DNA from: Desulfomicrobium orale DSM 12838
Lineage (GTDB): Bacteria > Desulfobacterota > Desulfovibrionia > Desulfovibrionales > Desulfomicrobiaceae
Direction: 5' to 3'
Assembly: GCF_001553625.1 (NCBI RefSeq)
Contig: NZ_CP014230.1
Coordinates: 372,001 to 436,000, forward strand
Length of the DNA stretch: 64,000 nt
Part shown: positions 18,571 through 28,518 of the stretch, piece by piece
Numbering within the stretch: the first letter of the stretch is position 1
Layout of the letters: each line of letters begins with the position of its first letter
The notes under the pieces: generated by a model
What the model was told of the DNA's origin: nothing
Seen by the model: only the letters and a program-made list of their open reading frames with translations
Database searches by the model: none
Translations under genes and position numbers: made by a program

Positions 18571-21500
18571 TCAATGCTGGCGCATGCGGCGTTTCTTGCG
18601 CATCTCGACACGCCGGGACGGTCCGGCGGCGGTAGCGGCCTGTGGAATCCCCTCATCGAGAAAGGCGGCCAGAGTCCGGATGCTCGGGTATTCAAAAACG
18701 CTCACCAAGGGAAATTCACGGGAAAAACTCCGTACCAGTTCTCTGTGCAGCCGCACGGCGAGAACAGATGTGCCGCCCATGTCGAAAAAGTTGTCGTCGA
18801 TGTTCGGCACCACGCGCCCGAGGATGTTCTCCCAGGCCCGCACTACGGCTTTTTCGGTCTCGGACGAGGCCGGTGCAACCGCCTTTTCCGGCATGGCCAC
18901 TTCCTTGAAACGCTGCAGAAGCTGCTTTCTGTCCACCTTTCCGTTGCCCGACAGCGGCAGAGCTTCCAGAACGACAAGGTGCGAGGGCACCATATAGTCG
19001 GGCAGGCGGTCACGGACAGTTCCGAGTACGGCCAGTTCGTCTATGGCTCCGCCTGGAACGACGAATGCGACCAGTTTTCTGGTGGCGGCGGTTTCACCCG
19101 TCACCGCCACGACGGCTTCCCGGACGTCGGAACGGGACAACAGCACGGCCTCGATCTCGCCCAGTTCGATCCGATGCCCCCGGACTTTCACCTGAAAGTC
19201 CTTCCGGCCGAGGAACTCGATGTTCCCTCCGCGCAGCATCCGCCCCATGTCGCCGGTACGGTACAGCCGCTCGCCGGTCCCCGGATGCGCGATGAAGCTC
19301 TCTGCCGTGCGGGGGGCATCGCGCCAGTATTCGCGCGCCAGACCCACGCCGCCGATGTACAGATCGCCGGGGACGCCCTCGGGGCATTCTTCCAGCCGTG
19401 CGTTCAGCACATGGAAGCGCTGGTTGCGCATGGGCCTCCCGTACGGAATGCTCTTCCATTCAGGACTTACTTCTTCGATGGGATAGAGGATGGACCAGAT
19501 GGAGGCTTCCGTGGCCCCGCCAAGGCTGAACAGCCGCGCCGCCGGAGCCGCAGTGCGAAGCCGCCGGGGCAGGTCCAGCGGAATCCAGTCGCCGCTCATC
19601 AGAACCAGCCGCAGAGAGGCCTCGCCTGTTTTACCCGTAAACTCCATGTACTCCGCCAGCATCTGCGCCAGCATGGGTACGGAGTTCCAGATCGTGACGC
19701 CGCAACGGGAAGCCAGCTCCAGCCAGTGAGAGGGGTCTTTCAGCCTGCCCGCATCGGGCAGAACCACCGCCGCCCCGGAAGCCAGCGCTCCCCAGATATC
19801 GTAGACAGAGAGGTCGAAGTTCAGCGCGGAAAGACCGAACAGGCGATCCTGCGCCCCCACCTCGAACCGGTCGTTGATGTCGAGGATGGTGTTCACGGCC
19901 CCGCGGTGGTCGATAGCGACCCCTTTGGGCTGTCCCGTGGAGCCGGACGTATAGATGATGTAAGCCAGATCCTCCGGCTCTGCGGATGCGGCCTCAAACG
20001 AATCCTCCCATTCGTCTTCGGGAGAGAGACCATCAACGGCGATGACCAGCGCCCCTTCGGGCCAGCACAGCGTTTTCTCGTATTTCGACTGCGTCAGGAT
20101 GACGCGAAACCCCGCACCGCTTGCGATCTGCCCGAGCCGGGCGGAGGGAACATGGGCGTTCACAGGGACGTATGCGGCACCAGCCAGAACGGCGCCCGCG
20201 ACGGCCACGACCTCTTCCCAGCCTTTCTCCGTCACCACGCCTACCAGATCTCCCCTGCCGACTCCCTGGTTCGACAAAATACGTGCGACAGATCCTGCCC
20301 GACGGAGAACTTCGCCATACGAAAACATCCGCGTGGAGGTCATAACAGCCAGCGCCTCGGGTGTTCTCCGGGCCTGCCTGAGAAAGAGAGAGCCCAGAGT
20401 TTCCCCGGAAAGAGGCCCTTCAGTGGCGTTGTATGCGAGCCTGGCCCGGCGCTGCGTTTCGGAGAGCGTGAGCGGTGCGGCTTCCAGCCATGCGGCGTCA
20501 TCCGCTGCCAGCCGGTTGAGCAGGCGCACGTAGGCGTCGAACATGTCCTCCACAAGCCCTTCCGGGAACAACCCTTCGACGGCGTCCCAGTTGAGCACGA
20601 GACGGCCCTCCTGCTCATAGGTCTGGTGGTCGAGCCATACCTGCGGAGTCTGAGTGATGCTCGTGACGAGCGTTCCCATACCGGAAAATCCCGACGCATC
20701 GCGTCCCGCCGTTCCGAGGCTGACCGCGCCGGTGAACACGATGGGCATGCGCGCCGGTTTGCCGCGCCGTGCGAGTTCCCGCAGCACCTGCACGCCGCTC
20801 ACGAGTCTGTGACTCATGTCCTCCCAGAGTTGCCGCTGGATAGCGTGGGCGCGGTCCCTGAAGGACACGCCGGAGGCAGCGTCCACGACGAGCAGATTGA
20901 GGGAGGAAAAATCCCCGACGATGTCATTGACCTGATCATGCAGCGGGAGCCTGTTGAACAGGGTCATGTTCAAAGTAAACCGAGGACTGGAGCTCCACCG
21001 GGCCAGCGTTTCGGCGTACGCGGCCACGAGCAGACCGGACGGCGTCAACCCGTTCCTGCGGATGCGGGCCTTGAAGCTCTCCCACACGGAGGGGTTAAGC
21101 ACCGTGCTCAGGCGCACAGTCCGGGGCGCATCAAGTTCCGCGGGCTGCTTCGCCAGCGGGAGCTCCGGCGCGGAGGGCAGATCGTCCAGCCGTTTTTTCC
21201 AGTAGCCGAAATCCTTGTTCCAGAGAGGCGTATCGGCAATCCCGCGCTCCACAACCACATAGTCGCGGAAGGACAGCCGCAGTTCGGGGAGCCGCTCGTC
21301 GGGGGCGCGATACAGCCGCAGCCATTCGTCAATGAGCAGAAAAATACTCCAAGCATCGGCGATCATTGCGTCGAAGTCGAGGAACAGACGGAAGCGCTCT
21401 TTTCCGTCCCGCAGATACCGGGCCGCCCGGATATCGAACAAGGGCCATGTGTCCGCCGGGAGAAGCTGACCGGACATGGCCTGGCGGACGGCACCGATGG

Positions 21501-21663
21501 ATTCTTCCGGGGCTGTGTCTTTCCGCAGGTCATAGACCGGGAAGCGGTACTCGCTCACGGCGGGCAGAATCTTCTGGGTTCCGTCCGGCAGAAAGACGGC
21601 CCGCAGCATCTCGTGGCGGCCGATCAGCCGGTTCCAGGCGCTGTTGAGCCGGTCAAGATCCAT
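18571..21663 (-). CDS. NRPS, second module Cy-A-PCP (3' part of a frameshifted gene)
   Basis: The open frame continues upstream past ATG 21663 to about 21762, encoding the first residues of a Cy domain (LTDVQYAYWIGR) that belong to the preceding NRPS. It carries cyclisation domain Cy2 (signature DAMIADAWS), adenylation domain A2 (IIYTSGSTGQPKG, specificity residues D-L-Y-N-L-S-L-I-W, the published Cys code of pyochelin-type synthetases) and a PCP (FFDMGGTSV). The 1030 residues from the first ATG lack the Cy N-terminus, so an independently translated protein would be defective. With one extra C in the run at 21762-21765 the two frames join into a protein of about 2229 residues. The PKS starts 33 bp downstream. 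Confidence 0.88.
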   Translation of the reverse strand: MDLDRLNSAWNRLIGRHEMLRAVFLPDGTQKILPAVSEYRFPVYDLRKDTAPEESIGAVRQAMSGQLLPADTWPLFDIRAARYLRDGKERFRLFLDFDAMIADAWSIFLLIDEWLRLYRAPDERLPELRLSFRDYVVVERGIADTPLWNKDFGYWKKRLDDLPSAPELPLAKQPAELDAPRTVRLSTVLNPSVWESFKARIRRNGLTPSGLLVAAYAETLARWSSSPRFTLNMTLFNRLPLHDQVNDIVGDFSSLNLLVVDAASGVSFRDRAHAIQRQLWEDMSHRLVSGVQVLRELARRGKPARMPIVFTGAVSLGTAGRDASGFSGMGTLVTSITQTPQVWLDHQTYEQEGRLVLNWDAVEGLFPEGLVEDMFDAYVRLLNRLAADDAAWLEAAPLTLSETQRRARLAYNATEGPLSGETLGSLFLRQARRTPEALAVMTSTRMFSYGEVLRRAGSVARILSNQGVGRGDLVGVVTEKGWEEVVAVAGAVLAGAAYVPVNAHVPSARLGQIASGAGFRVILTQSKYEKTLCWPEGALVIAVDGLSPEDEWEDSFEAASAEPEDLAYIIYTSGSTGQPKGVAIDHRGAVNTILDINDRFEVGAQDRLFGLSALNFDLSVYDIWGALASGAAVVLPDAGRLKDPSHWLELASRCGVTIWNSVPMLAQMLAEYMEFTGKTGEASLRLVLMSGDWIPLDLPRRLRTAAPAARLFSLGGATEASIWSILYPIEEVSPEWKSIPYGRPMRNQRFHVLNARLEECPEGVPGDLYIGGVGLAREYWRDAPRTAESFIAHPGTGERLYRTGDMGRMLRGGNIEFLGRKDFQVKVRGHRIELGEIEAVLLSRSDVREAVVAVTGETAATRKLVAFVVPGGAIDELAVLGTVRDRLPDYMVPSHLVVLEALPLSGNGKVDRKQLLQRFKEVAMPEKAVAPASSETEKAVVRAWENILGRVVPNIDDNFFDMGGTSVLAVRLHRELVRSFSREFPLVSVFEYPSIRTLAAFLDEGIPQAATAAGPSRRVEMRKKRRMRQH

Positions 21664-21758
21664 ACCCGCGTTGTCGAATTCAAAATAGACATGGCTCGAA
21701 ACATTCCCCAGCTCGTAGGCCCCGATGCGGCCGATCCAGTAAGCATACTGGACATCCG

Positions 21759-21765
21759 TCAGGGG
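21759..21765 (-). other. Frameshift site joining the two NRPS open frames
   Basis: On the minus strand the codons read GAG CCC TTC CCC TGA, where the homologous Cy starts in this cluster read P-F-P-L-T-D. A run of four C (21762-21765) where five would keep frame explains the break. The sequence would also allow a Pro tRNA on CCC to slip back one base before the TGA, so a recoding site cannot be excluded. Confidence 0.8.
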
Positions 21766-24700
21766 AAGGGCTCGAAGCGCTCTCCTTCGCGGATTTCCAC
21801 AGCAGGCAAGGCCGCCGCGTCCGAGATGGCCGGACCGTCCGCCTCCTGCGCCGTGATTTCGAGGCTCTCCGCGAGGTGGGCGATATCCGGGAACTGGAAA
21901 AGCCGGTCGAGGGTCAGATCCACACCGAGCACTTTCCGTATTTCCGCGACAAGATGGGTCGCGACGAGCGAATCTCCACCGAGCTCAAAAAAATTGTCTC
22001 GCACGCCGACCTGTGACACCTGCAGGACATGCTCCCAGATACGGACGAGTGTTTTTTCCAACTCCGTCGAGGGCTGGGTATCCTCGGCTGTCTTGTCCTC
22101 AAACGCGGGCAGAGCCTTACGGTCCAGTTTGCCATTGGCCGAAAGGGGAAGCGCGTCGAGAGCCATGAACGCGGAAGGCACCATGTACTCCGGAACGCGG
22201 TCGCGGAGAAAGACTTCCAGGCCACGGAACAGGCTCTCTTCGTCCGCCACGGAATCCCGTGGCACAAGATACGCTCCCAACCGCCGGATGCCCCGCACGC
22301 CAGCGACCGGCCTGACCACGGCGTCCTTCACCAGCGGATGCTCTTTCAGGGCCGCTTCAATTTCGCCCAGTTCGATCCGGTGTCCGCGGATTTTCACCTG
22401 ACTGTCGGCGCGCCCGAGAAATTCTATGGTGCCGTCCGGCCAGAAACGCCCGAGATCGCCCGTCCGGTACCAACGCATCCCGTCGATTTCACGGAAACGC
22501 TCGGCCGTCAGGTCCGGGTCACCCAAATAGCCGCGAGCAACGCCCGCCCCACCGATCCAGAGTTCGCCGTCGACCCGGTCCGGGCAGTCCCGGCCCTTGG
22601 AATCCACGACCCTGTAAGACTGCCGGGATAGCGGGCGCCCGTAGGGAATGGATTTCCATTCGGCGGGAATCGGCGCCTCGACTTCCATGATGTTCGACCA
22701 GATGGAAGCTTCCGTGGCTCCACCCATGGCGATGAGTCTGGCTTCGGGGGAGGCGGCCTTCAGCCGTTGCGGCAGATCGAGCCCGATCCAGTCCCCCGAA
22801 AGCATGGCCAGTCGCAACGGGAGCCTGCTCCCGTGCGCCTCGGCGTCCACCAGCAGCATGTCGAGCAGGATGGGTACCGTATTCCAGATGGTGATGCCGT
22901 GTTCGAGGATAATCCGCCGCCAGTCTCCGGCGCTGCGGCGTATCGTCTCGTCGATGGTGACGATGGCCGCGCCGGCAGAGAGCATCCCGAAAATATCGTA
23001 CACGGAAAGATCGAAATCCAGAGAGGATACGGCAAGGCATGCGTCGCCTCCGTCCACGCCGAACCGGGAATTGATATCCGCGATGGTGTTCCGCGCGCTG
23101 CGGTGTTCGATGGCCACGCCCTTGGGTTCGCCCGTGGAACCGGACGTGAAGATGACATAAGCAAGTTCTTCCGGAGCGGTCTTCACCGGTTCCGCCAAAG
23201 GCTCCACGATGTGGCGGTCCGCAATGTCGATCAGATATGACCCTTCGGGCAGCGAGCCATCCGGAAGAACATCCGCCTGGCTCAGAATGAACCGGATACC
23301 GATTTTCCGATGAATACGCTCCCGCCGCGACAACGGCTGGGAGGGGTTCACGGGCACGTAGAACCCGCCTGCCGCGAGAACGCCCAGCACGGCGATGATC
23401 TGTTCCCTGCCGTGCGGCAGGCTCACGGCCACCGGCGCTCCCCGCTTCATACCGCGCCGCAGCAGCAGGGCTGCTGTTCGCAACGCCTCTTCCGCCAGTT
23501 CTCCGTAGGTGGTTCGCTCCCCGCTCAGGCCATCGACAAGAGCGGTAGCTCCCCCCGCTTCGGCCGCGCGGGCAAAAAACGGCCTGTGCATGGTTTCGGA
23601 AGGTGCGGGCAGGGCCAGGGCCCTGTCCTGCTCGCGCCGTTTGCGCTGGCATTCCGGCAGCGCATCGTAAATGCACTCCCAGTGCCCGGCGTCGGCAGCG
23701 AGCCATTCCAGCAACCGTCCGTAAGAGTGGAGCATCTCATCGACCAGACCATCGGCGAAAAGCTCCTCGGTCGTATCCCACGCGAGGGCGAGTCCGCCGT
23801 CTTCCGTTTCGTACATCTGAAAATCGAGCCAGACCTGCGGAGTCTGGGACAGCATGTAGTGGAGCCTTCCGAGCGTTTCCCGGCATTCCTGCGTCAGCAA
23901 GGGGTTTCCCAGATTGCAGGCGAAGACCACGGGCGCGACAAACCGCTCGTTCGGGCGCACCTTGGCGATATCGCGCTGAATCTGTACGCCGGAGTAGGAG
24001 GAATGTGCGACATTCTCGTAGAAACGGGCCTGAATGTCGCGCAGGCGGCTGAGGAACGGCTTTTCTTCGGTGCAGTCCACATCGGCAAGCAGAAGATTGG
24101 TGAAGTCCGCCACCACGTCTTCCAGCCCTTCCTCGCCGGTTTCCCGGTCGAACAGCGGAAGATTGATGAAGAAACGGGATACCGAACTCCAGCGATCAAG
24201 AATTTCGGCATAGGCCGTGAGCAGTACCATGGCCGCTGTGGCTTTGCGGGCTGCAGCCTGAGCCTTGAGGGCGTTCCAGACCTCCGCGGACAGGAAGAAG
24301 AGTCTGCGGTGATAGGTGGCCCGGAGCACTTCCTCGGGATTTCGCTTCAGCGGGAGTGCGGGCGCACCGGGAAGTTCCGGCAGTCGTTCGGCCCAATAGG
24401 CGGCATCGCGTTCTCTGTCGGCGTTCTCCCTTGCGCTCTTGCGGGCCAGATAATCGGAGAACCGCCACGTTTCGGGCGCAGGAGGTACGGCGCCACGGAC
24501 GTAGGCCGCCGAAAGATCGCGCAGCACGATGCAAAAGCTCTGCACGTCGGCTACCAGCAGGTCGATGTCAAAGAAAAGGCGGGTGCGTCCGTCCGGAAGC
24601 AGGCACAGCTCCAGTCCGGCGAGCTTGCCCTGCTCCACCGCGAAACGGCGGTGCGAGAGCTTTTCGCGGAGTTGCGCCAGACGGTCGGCCACAGCATCCG

Positions 24701-25259
24701 CATCGGCGCCGCGAAGGTCATGGACAATCAGACCATCCGAAGCAGGTTTCGGCAGGACCCGCTGCCTGCCGTCATCAAGGAAGGCGGCGCGCAGAAGGCT
24801 GTGATGGGAAAGCACTGTCCGCCACGCCCGGGCCAGTCTGTCCGGCTCGACGCCGCTGCCGTCCAATTCGAGATAGGCGTGGCATCCAATGCCGCCGAGA
24901 GGCTGTCCGTCGCGCCGTCCGATCCAGTAGGCGTACTGCACGTCCGTCAGAGGGAACGGTTCATCCTGCGTCCGCTGCGAAAGACCTCCGGAGGGGACGA
25001 CGGAGGATGCCCCTTCGACCCCGGCCTTCTGATGGAGAATCTTCATCCAGCTCGACAGCGTGGGCTCGGCGATCATCTCGGCGAACACAACCTTGACCCC
25101 GGCCTTGCGCCACCTGCTGACGAGACGCATGATCTTCAGGGAATCCAGCCCGAGGCCGACGAGATTATCGTCGTCGGAAAAATGGGACGCCGCGAGCAGA
25201 TTCCCTATGGTTTCGCGGACGGAATCGTACTCGATGACCGAGGGCTCCTTGATAGCCAT
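21759..25259 (-). CDS. NRPS, loading and first module ArCP-Cy-A-PCP (5' part of a frameshifted gene)
   Basis: An HMWP2/PchE-like start of the line. It has an aryl carrier protein (about 1-85, GLGLDSLKI, phosphopantetheine Ser40), cyclisation domain Cy1 (PFPLTDVQYAYWIGR, signature DLLVADVQS), adenylation domain A1 (VIFTSGSTGEPKG; specificity residues D-L-Y-N-M-S-M-I-W, cysteine type) and PCP1 (FFELGGDSL). I chose ATG 25257-25259, preceded by GGAGAAAGAGGGG; the longer open frame upstream is spurious. The frame stops at TGA 21759-21761 just after ERFEPFP, the first residues of the next Cy domain, so the gene is truncated by a single missing base. Function: receives the aryl-AMP product of the ligase upstream and condenses and cyclises it with Cys. 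Confidence 0.9.
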   Translation of the reverse strand: MAIKEPSVIEYDSVRETIGNLLAASHFSDDDNLVGLGLDSLKIMRLVSRWRKAGVKVVFAEMIAEPTLSSWMKILHQKAGVEGASSVVPSGGLSQRTQDEPFPLTDVQYAYWIGRRDGQPLGGIGCHAYLELDGSGVEPDRLARAWRTVLSHHSLLRAAFLDDGRQRVLPKPASDGLIVHDLRGADADAVADRLAQLREKLSHRRFAVEQGKLAGLELCLLPDGRTRLFFDIDLLVADVQSFCIVLRDLSAAYVRGAVPPAPETWRFSDYLARKSARENADRERDAAYWAERLPELPGAPALPLKRNPEEVLRATYHRRLFFLSAEVWNALKAQAAARKATAAMVLLTAYAEILDRWSSVSRFFINLPLFDRETGEEGLEDVVADFTNLLLADVDCTEEKPFLSRLRDIQARFYENVAHSSYSGVQIQRDIAKVRPNERFVAPVVFACNLGNPLLTQECRETLGRLHYMLSQTPQVWLDFQMYETEDGGLALAWDTTEELFADGLVDEMLHSYGRLLEWLAADAGHWECIYDALPECQRKRREQDRALALPAPSETMHRPFFARAAEAGGATALVDGLSGERTTYGELAEEALRTAALLLRRGMKRGAPVAVSLPHGREQIIAVLGVLAAGGFYVPVNPSQPLSRRERIHRKIGIRFILSQADVLPDGSLPEGSYLIDIADRHIVEPLAEPVKTAPEELAYVIFTSGSTGEPKGVAIEHRSARNTIADINSRFGVDGGDACLAVSSLDFDLSVYDIFGMLSAGAAIVTIDETIRRSAGDWRRIILEHGITIWNTVPILLDMLLVDAEAHGSRLPLRLAMLSGDWIGLDLPQRLKAASPEARLIAMGGATEASIWSNIMEVEAPIPAEWKSIPYGRPLSRQSYRVVDSKGRDCPDRVDGELWIGGAGVARGYLGDPDLTAERFREIDGMRWYRTGDLGRFWPDGTIEFLGRADSQVKIRGHRIELGEIEAALKEHPLVKDAVVRPVAGVRGIRRLGAYLVPRDSVADEESLFRGLEVFLRDRVPEYMVPSAFMALDALPLSANGKLDRKALPAFEDKTAEDTQPSTELEKTLVRIWEHVLQVSQVGVRDNFFELGGDSLVATHLVAEIRKVLGVDLTLDRLFQFPDIAHLAESLEITAQEADGPAISDAAALPAVEIREGERFEPFP

Positions 25260-25342
25260 TACCCCTCTTTCTCCTTGGAATATGGCGTCAATGAAAACGC
25301 CGGGAAAGGCCCTGCCCTTCCCGACGAAAAACAGACCGCATC

Positions 25343-26947
25343 TCAGACGTCGCGCCGAACGTACCGCTCCTCGGCCATGGTCGAGAGCTTCCGCTTGTCC
25401 ACCTTGCCGACGCTGGTCACGGGCCATGCGTCCAGTCGTTCCAGCTGGTCCGGGTACTTGAAGCGGGCGACGCCGTTTTCTTCGAGAAAGACGTAAAGGG
25501 AGGCGAGAGTCACTTCGGCCCCATCGGTCATAATCCAGGCACAAATACGCTCGCCTAAAGCCTCGTCTTTCGCTCCGACGACGGCGGCGTCCGTGATCAG
25601 CGGATGCGTCCGCAACACGGTTTCGACCTCCACCGGGGCGATCTTTTCTCCGGCGCGGTTGATCTGCTCCTTGATGCGACCGCACACCTGAATGCGGCCG
25701 TCGTGAACAAAACGGGCGATATCTCCGGTGCGGTAATATCCGTCGCTGGTCACGGCGTGTCTGTTCACTTCCGGCGCACGGTAATAGCCTTGGATTGTGT
25801 AGGGACCGCGGGAAAGCAGCTCCCCCGCTTCGCCGGGCGGCACGTCCCGGTCCTCCGCATCGACGATGCGAACTTCATCGGCCGGTGAGATGGGATATCC
25901 CTGCGTGTTACAGATCACATCTTCGTCGTCGTCCAATGAGGTCATGCAAATGAGTCCTTCCGCCGTACCGAATACGTTGACCAGCTTGCAGTTGAATGCG
26001 GCCTCCACGCGCGCTGCCATGCCAGGGTCGACCGCCGAGCCACCCGCCTCGATGAACACGAGGCTGGACAAATCCGCTTCTTCCCATTCCCGGGCCTCCA
26101 GCCAGAGACCCAGCAACGCGGGCACCAGCGCGGTAAAGGTGATCTTTTCGCGCTCGATCAAATCGAAGGCCGTGTCGCTGCCCGCGCTTTCGGACAAAAC
26201 CACCTTGCCGCCGCTGAGCAGCGTCCCGATAATGCCGGGGGATGACAGCGAAAAATTGTGTGCGACAGGCAGCACCACCAGATACGCGCTGTCTTCGTCG
26301 AGACGGCAGCGTTTAGCGGCGGCGCGCGCGTTGTAGACGTAGTCCGTATGCCGGCGGGGAATCAGCTTGGGCGTGCCGGTCGTGCCCCCGGACAGCAGGA
26401 GCACGGCCGTTTCCGTAAAATGGGGTGGAACCCAGTTGATGACGGGATCTGGCCTGCGCAGCGACTCCAAAGGGATGGTGTCCTCAATCCCGCCGTTGTC
26501 GGTAATGAAATATTTCAGGTATGGATGGCCACTGGAAAGAGTTTCAACGATGGAACGGTATTCAGTGGAACCGTATTTGTCCGTCGTGATGTAGGCCACG
26601 GGTTCGGCCAGCCTGCACAGTGCGGCAATGTCCGCCTCGCGGTTCGCCGGGAGGCCCATAATGGGGATAGCTCCCAAACGGAACAGCGCGAAAGCTGTCA
26701 GCACGAATGCCAGCCGATTGGGAAGCTGGAGCAGAACGCGGTCACCGGGGCGGATGCCCAATTCAATCATTCCTGCGGCATATTCGTCCACAAGCTGGTC
26801 GAGTTCGCGGTAGGTCACCCTTCTTTCACCGGAAACAACGGCGATACGGTCCGCATGCCGCTCCGCGCTCCGGCGCAGTTCCTCGCCAAGCGAATACGGT
26901 TGCCAATATCCGCTGGCAATGTACGTCTCCTCAGGCACGATATACAC
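25343..26947 (-). CDS. Aryl-AMP ligase (DhbE/YbtE-like) loading the ArCP
   Basis: A 534-residue stand-alone adenylation enzyme of the 2,3-dihydroxybenzoate/salicylate-AMP ligase family. Motifs include LLLSGGTTGTPKLIPR (A3), YYRTGDIARF (A7) and GRIKEQINRAGEKI (A8), ending with the catalytic Lys in SVGKVDKRKL. It activates an aryl acid and loads it on the ArCP encoded just downstream. The pocket reads HNFSLSSPG; DHB enzymes have Ser at the second Ser position and salicylate enzymes have Cys there, so this favours 2,3-DHB, but the following FGTAEGLICM differs from both classes. The start is GTG 26947 with AAGGAG upstream. No aryl acid synthesis gene is in the window. Confidence 0.88.
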   Translation of the reverse strand: MYIVPEETYIASGYWQPYSLGEELRRSAERHADRIAVVSGERRVTYRELDQLVDEYAAGMIELGIRPGDRVLLQLPNRLAFVLTAFALFRLGAIPIMGLPANREADIAALCRLAEPVAYITTDKYGSTEYRSIVETLSSGHPYLKYFITDNGGIEDTIPLESLRRPDPVINWVPPHFTETAVLLLSGGTTGTPKLIPRRHTDYVYNARAAAKRCRLDEDSAYLVVLPVAHNFSLSSPGIIGTLLSGGKVVLSESAGSDTAFDLIEREKITFTALVPALLGLWLEAREWEEADLSSLVFIEAGGSAVDPGMAARVEAAFNCKLVNVFGTAEGLICMTSLDDDEDVICNTQGYPISPADEVRIVDAEDRDVPPGEAGELLSRGPYTIQGYYRAPEVNRHAVTSDGYYRTGDIARFVHDGRIQVCGRIKEQINRAGEKIAPVEVETVLRTHPLITDAAVVGAKDEALGERICAWIMTDGAEVTLASLYVFLEENGVARFKYPDQLERLDAWPVTSVGKVDKRKLSTMAEERYVRRDV

Positions 26948-27217
26948 TTCTGACTCCTTGCCGGATCATTTTTGAGAAACGGAAATGAATTCCTCCGATT
27001 TCGGATATGGATTTCCGCATCGCCGGAAACCGGTGTTCCATCTCTTTGTGTGGAAAGGGGGGAGGCGACCACGAGACATTAAGCGCAGGAAAAGAGATTG
27101 ACTTCCCGCACGGCGGATGTCCGTCCTCCCATTTCGCGGCCGACCCCAAGAGGAGGTCAATAGCGGTCAGACATCCCCATGGACATACCAGATACGGTCA
27201 AAAACGTACCTCTCTCT

Positions 27218-28518
27218 TCACTCCATCATTCCGGGAAGCCAGAGACTCAAAGCGGGAAAGGAGAACAGGAGGACGAGGTGCGCAATATCGGCGATCAGAA
27301 AGGGAAAGATGCCGCGAAAAACCGTCGTCAACGGGACATCGGGCACGGAAGCCTTGATGACGAATATGTTCAGGCCCACCGGAGGAGTGATCTGAGCGAT
27401 CTCGAAAATGCGCACCACGATGACTCCGAACCAGATCGGGTCATAGCCCAGAGACGTGATCAGCGGAAAGACGATGGGCATGGTCAGCACGATCATGGCA
27501 ATGGGAATCATCACACAGCCAAGGACGACGTACATGGTCACCAGAATGCCCATGATCAGAGTGGGACTGAGCTGAAGGCTGCTGACAGTCGAAGCCAAGG
27601 TGAACGGAATTCTGGTCACGGAAAAAAAATACCCGAGCAGCATGGCCCCGACCATCACCAGCATGATCATGGCCGTGGATTTGACCGTATCCATGCACAA
27701 CAACCCAAGGGCGCTGGAAGTCAGACGACGGCGGAGCATCGCCAGCGCAAATGCACCCGTGGCGCCAACGGCCGCCGCCTCCGAGGGACTGAACCAGCCT
27801 TTGTAGATGCCGCCCATCACGAGCAGAAAAAGGGCGAAGACGGGCCATGTCCCTTTCAGTGACCGCATCCGTTCACGCAGGGGAAAAGGTGCGCAGGCGG
27901 GACCCATCGCGGGCTTGATCCGGCATATGACGCCGACAGCCGCGGCATAGAACAGGGCCTGGAGCAGGCCGGGAATGACGCCCGCCATGAACAGCTTGGC
28001 GATGTTCTGCTCCGTGAGGATGCCGTAGATGACCATCACCGTCGACGGCGGGATGAGCACACCAAGGGTCCCCCGGCGGCGACCACGCCCGTGCTGAGCG
28101 CGGGATCGTATTTGAGTTTCTTCATTTCCGGCAGAGCCACGGCTCCCATGGTCACGGCGGTCGCCAGCGTAGTGCCGCTGAGAGCTGCGAATCCGGCACA
28201 GGCTCCGACGGTCGCGAGAGCCAGACCTCCACGGAAATGGCCTGTCCATCGGTGCAACATGCGGAACAGGTCTTCGGAAATGCCGCTGTGGGAGCACAGG
28301 TTTCCCATCAGCATGAACAGTGGGATCACCGCGTAGTCATATGAAGCCACACTCGTCCACGGGGCCGTCCGCAACAGGTTGAGTCCGGCCCCCGGGCCCA
28401 GCAGGGAAGCCATGCCGACGACACCCACCACACCCATGGATACCGCCACCGGAACGCGAAGGAACAACAGCGCGAGCAGTGCGAGAAAGCCCAGCAGACC
28501 GATCCATTCAGGCGTCAT
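27218..28518 (-). pseudogene. dctM: TRAP transporter large permease DctM, single-base frameshift
   Basis: Two frames together make a complete 12-helix DctM permease. The first, from ATG 28518, encodes the N-terminal helices up to GVVAAGG and then goes out of frame (CSSRRRR, stop near 28036). The second resumes with TLGVLIPPSTVMVIYG and runs to the stop at 27218 with typical C-terminal helices (LITSLGYDPIWFGV). The break is at a run of five C on the plus strand (28070-28074), where six would restore the frame. DctM imports small organic acids using ion gradients together with DctQ and DctP. Its start overlaps the dctQ stop by 11 bp. Either the transporter is inactive or the run is miscalled. 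Confidence 0.85.

Noticed and set aside
17953..22401. A 1482-codon open frame on the plus strand
   Set aside because: It is antisense to the PKS and NRPS genes, is rich in His/Arg/Pro with no domain, and crosses the boundary between two real genes.
25260..25685. Longer N-terminus of the first NRPS gene up to 25685
   Set aside because: It overlaps the 3' end of the aryl-AMP ligase, is Arg-rich nonsense, and the ATG at 25259 has an excellent ribosome site.
26948..27217. Fur box or strong promoter ahead of the aryl-AMP ligase
   Set aside because: I looked for a GATAATGATAATCATTATC-like palindrome and found none; the 270-bp gap shows no clear operator, so nothing is claimed.
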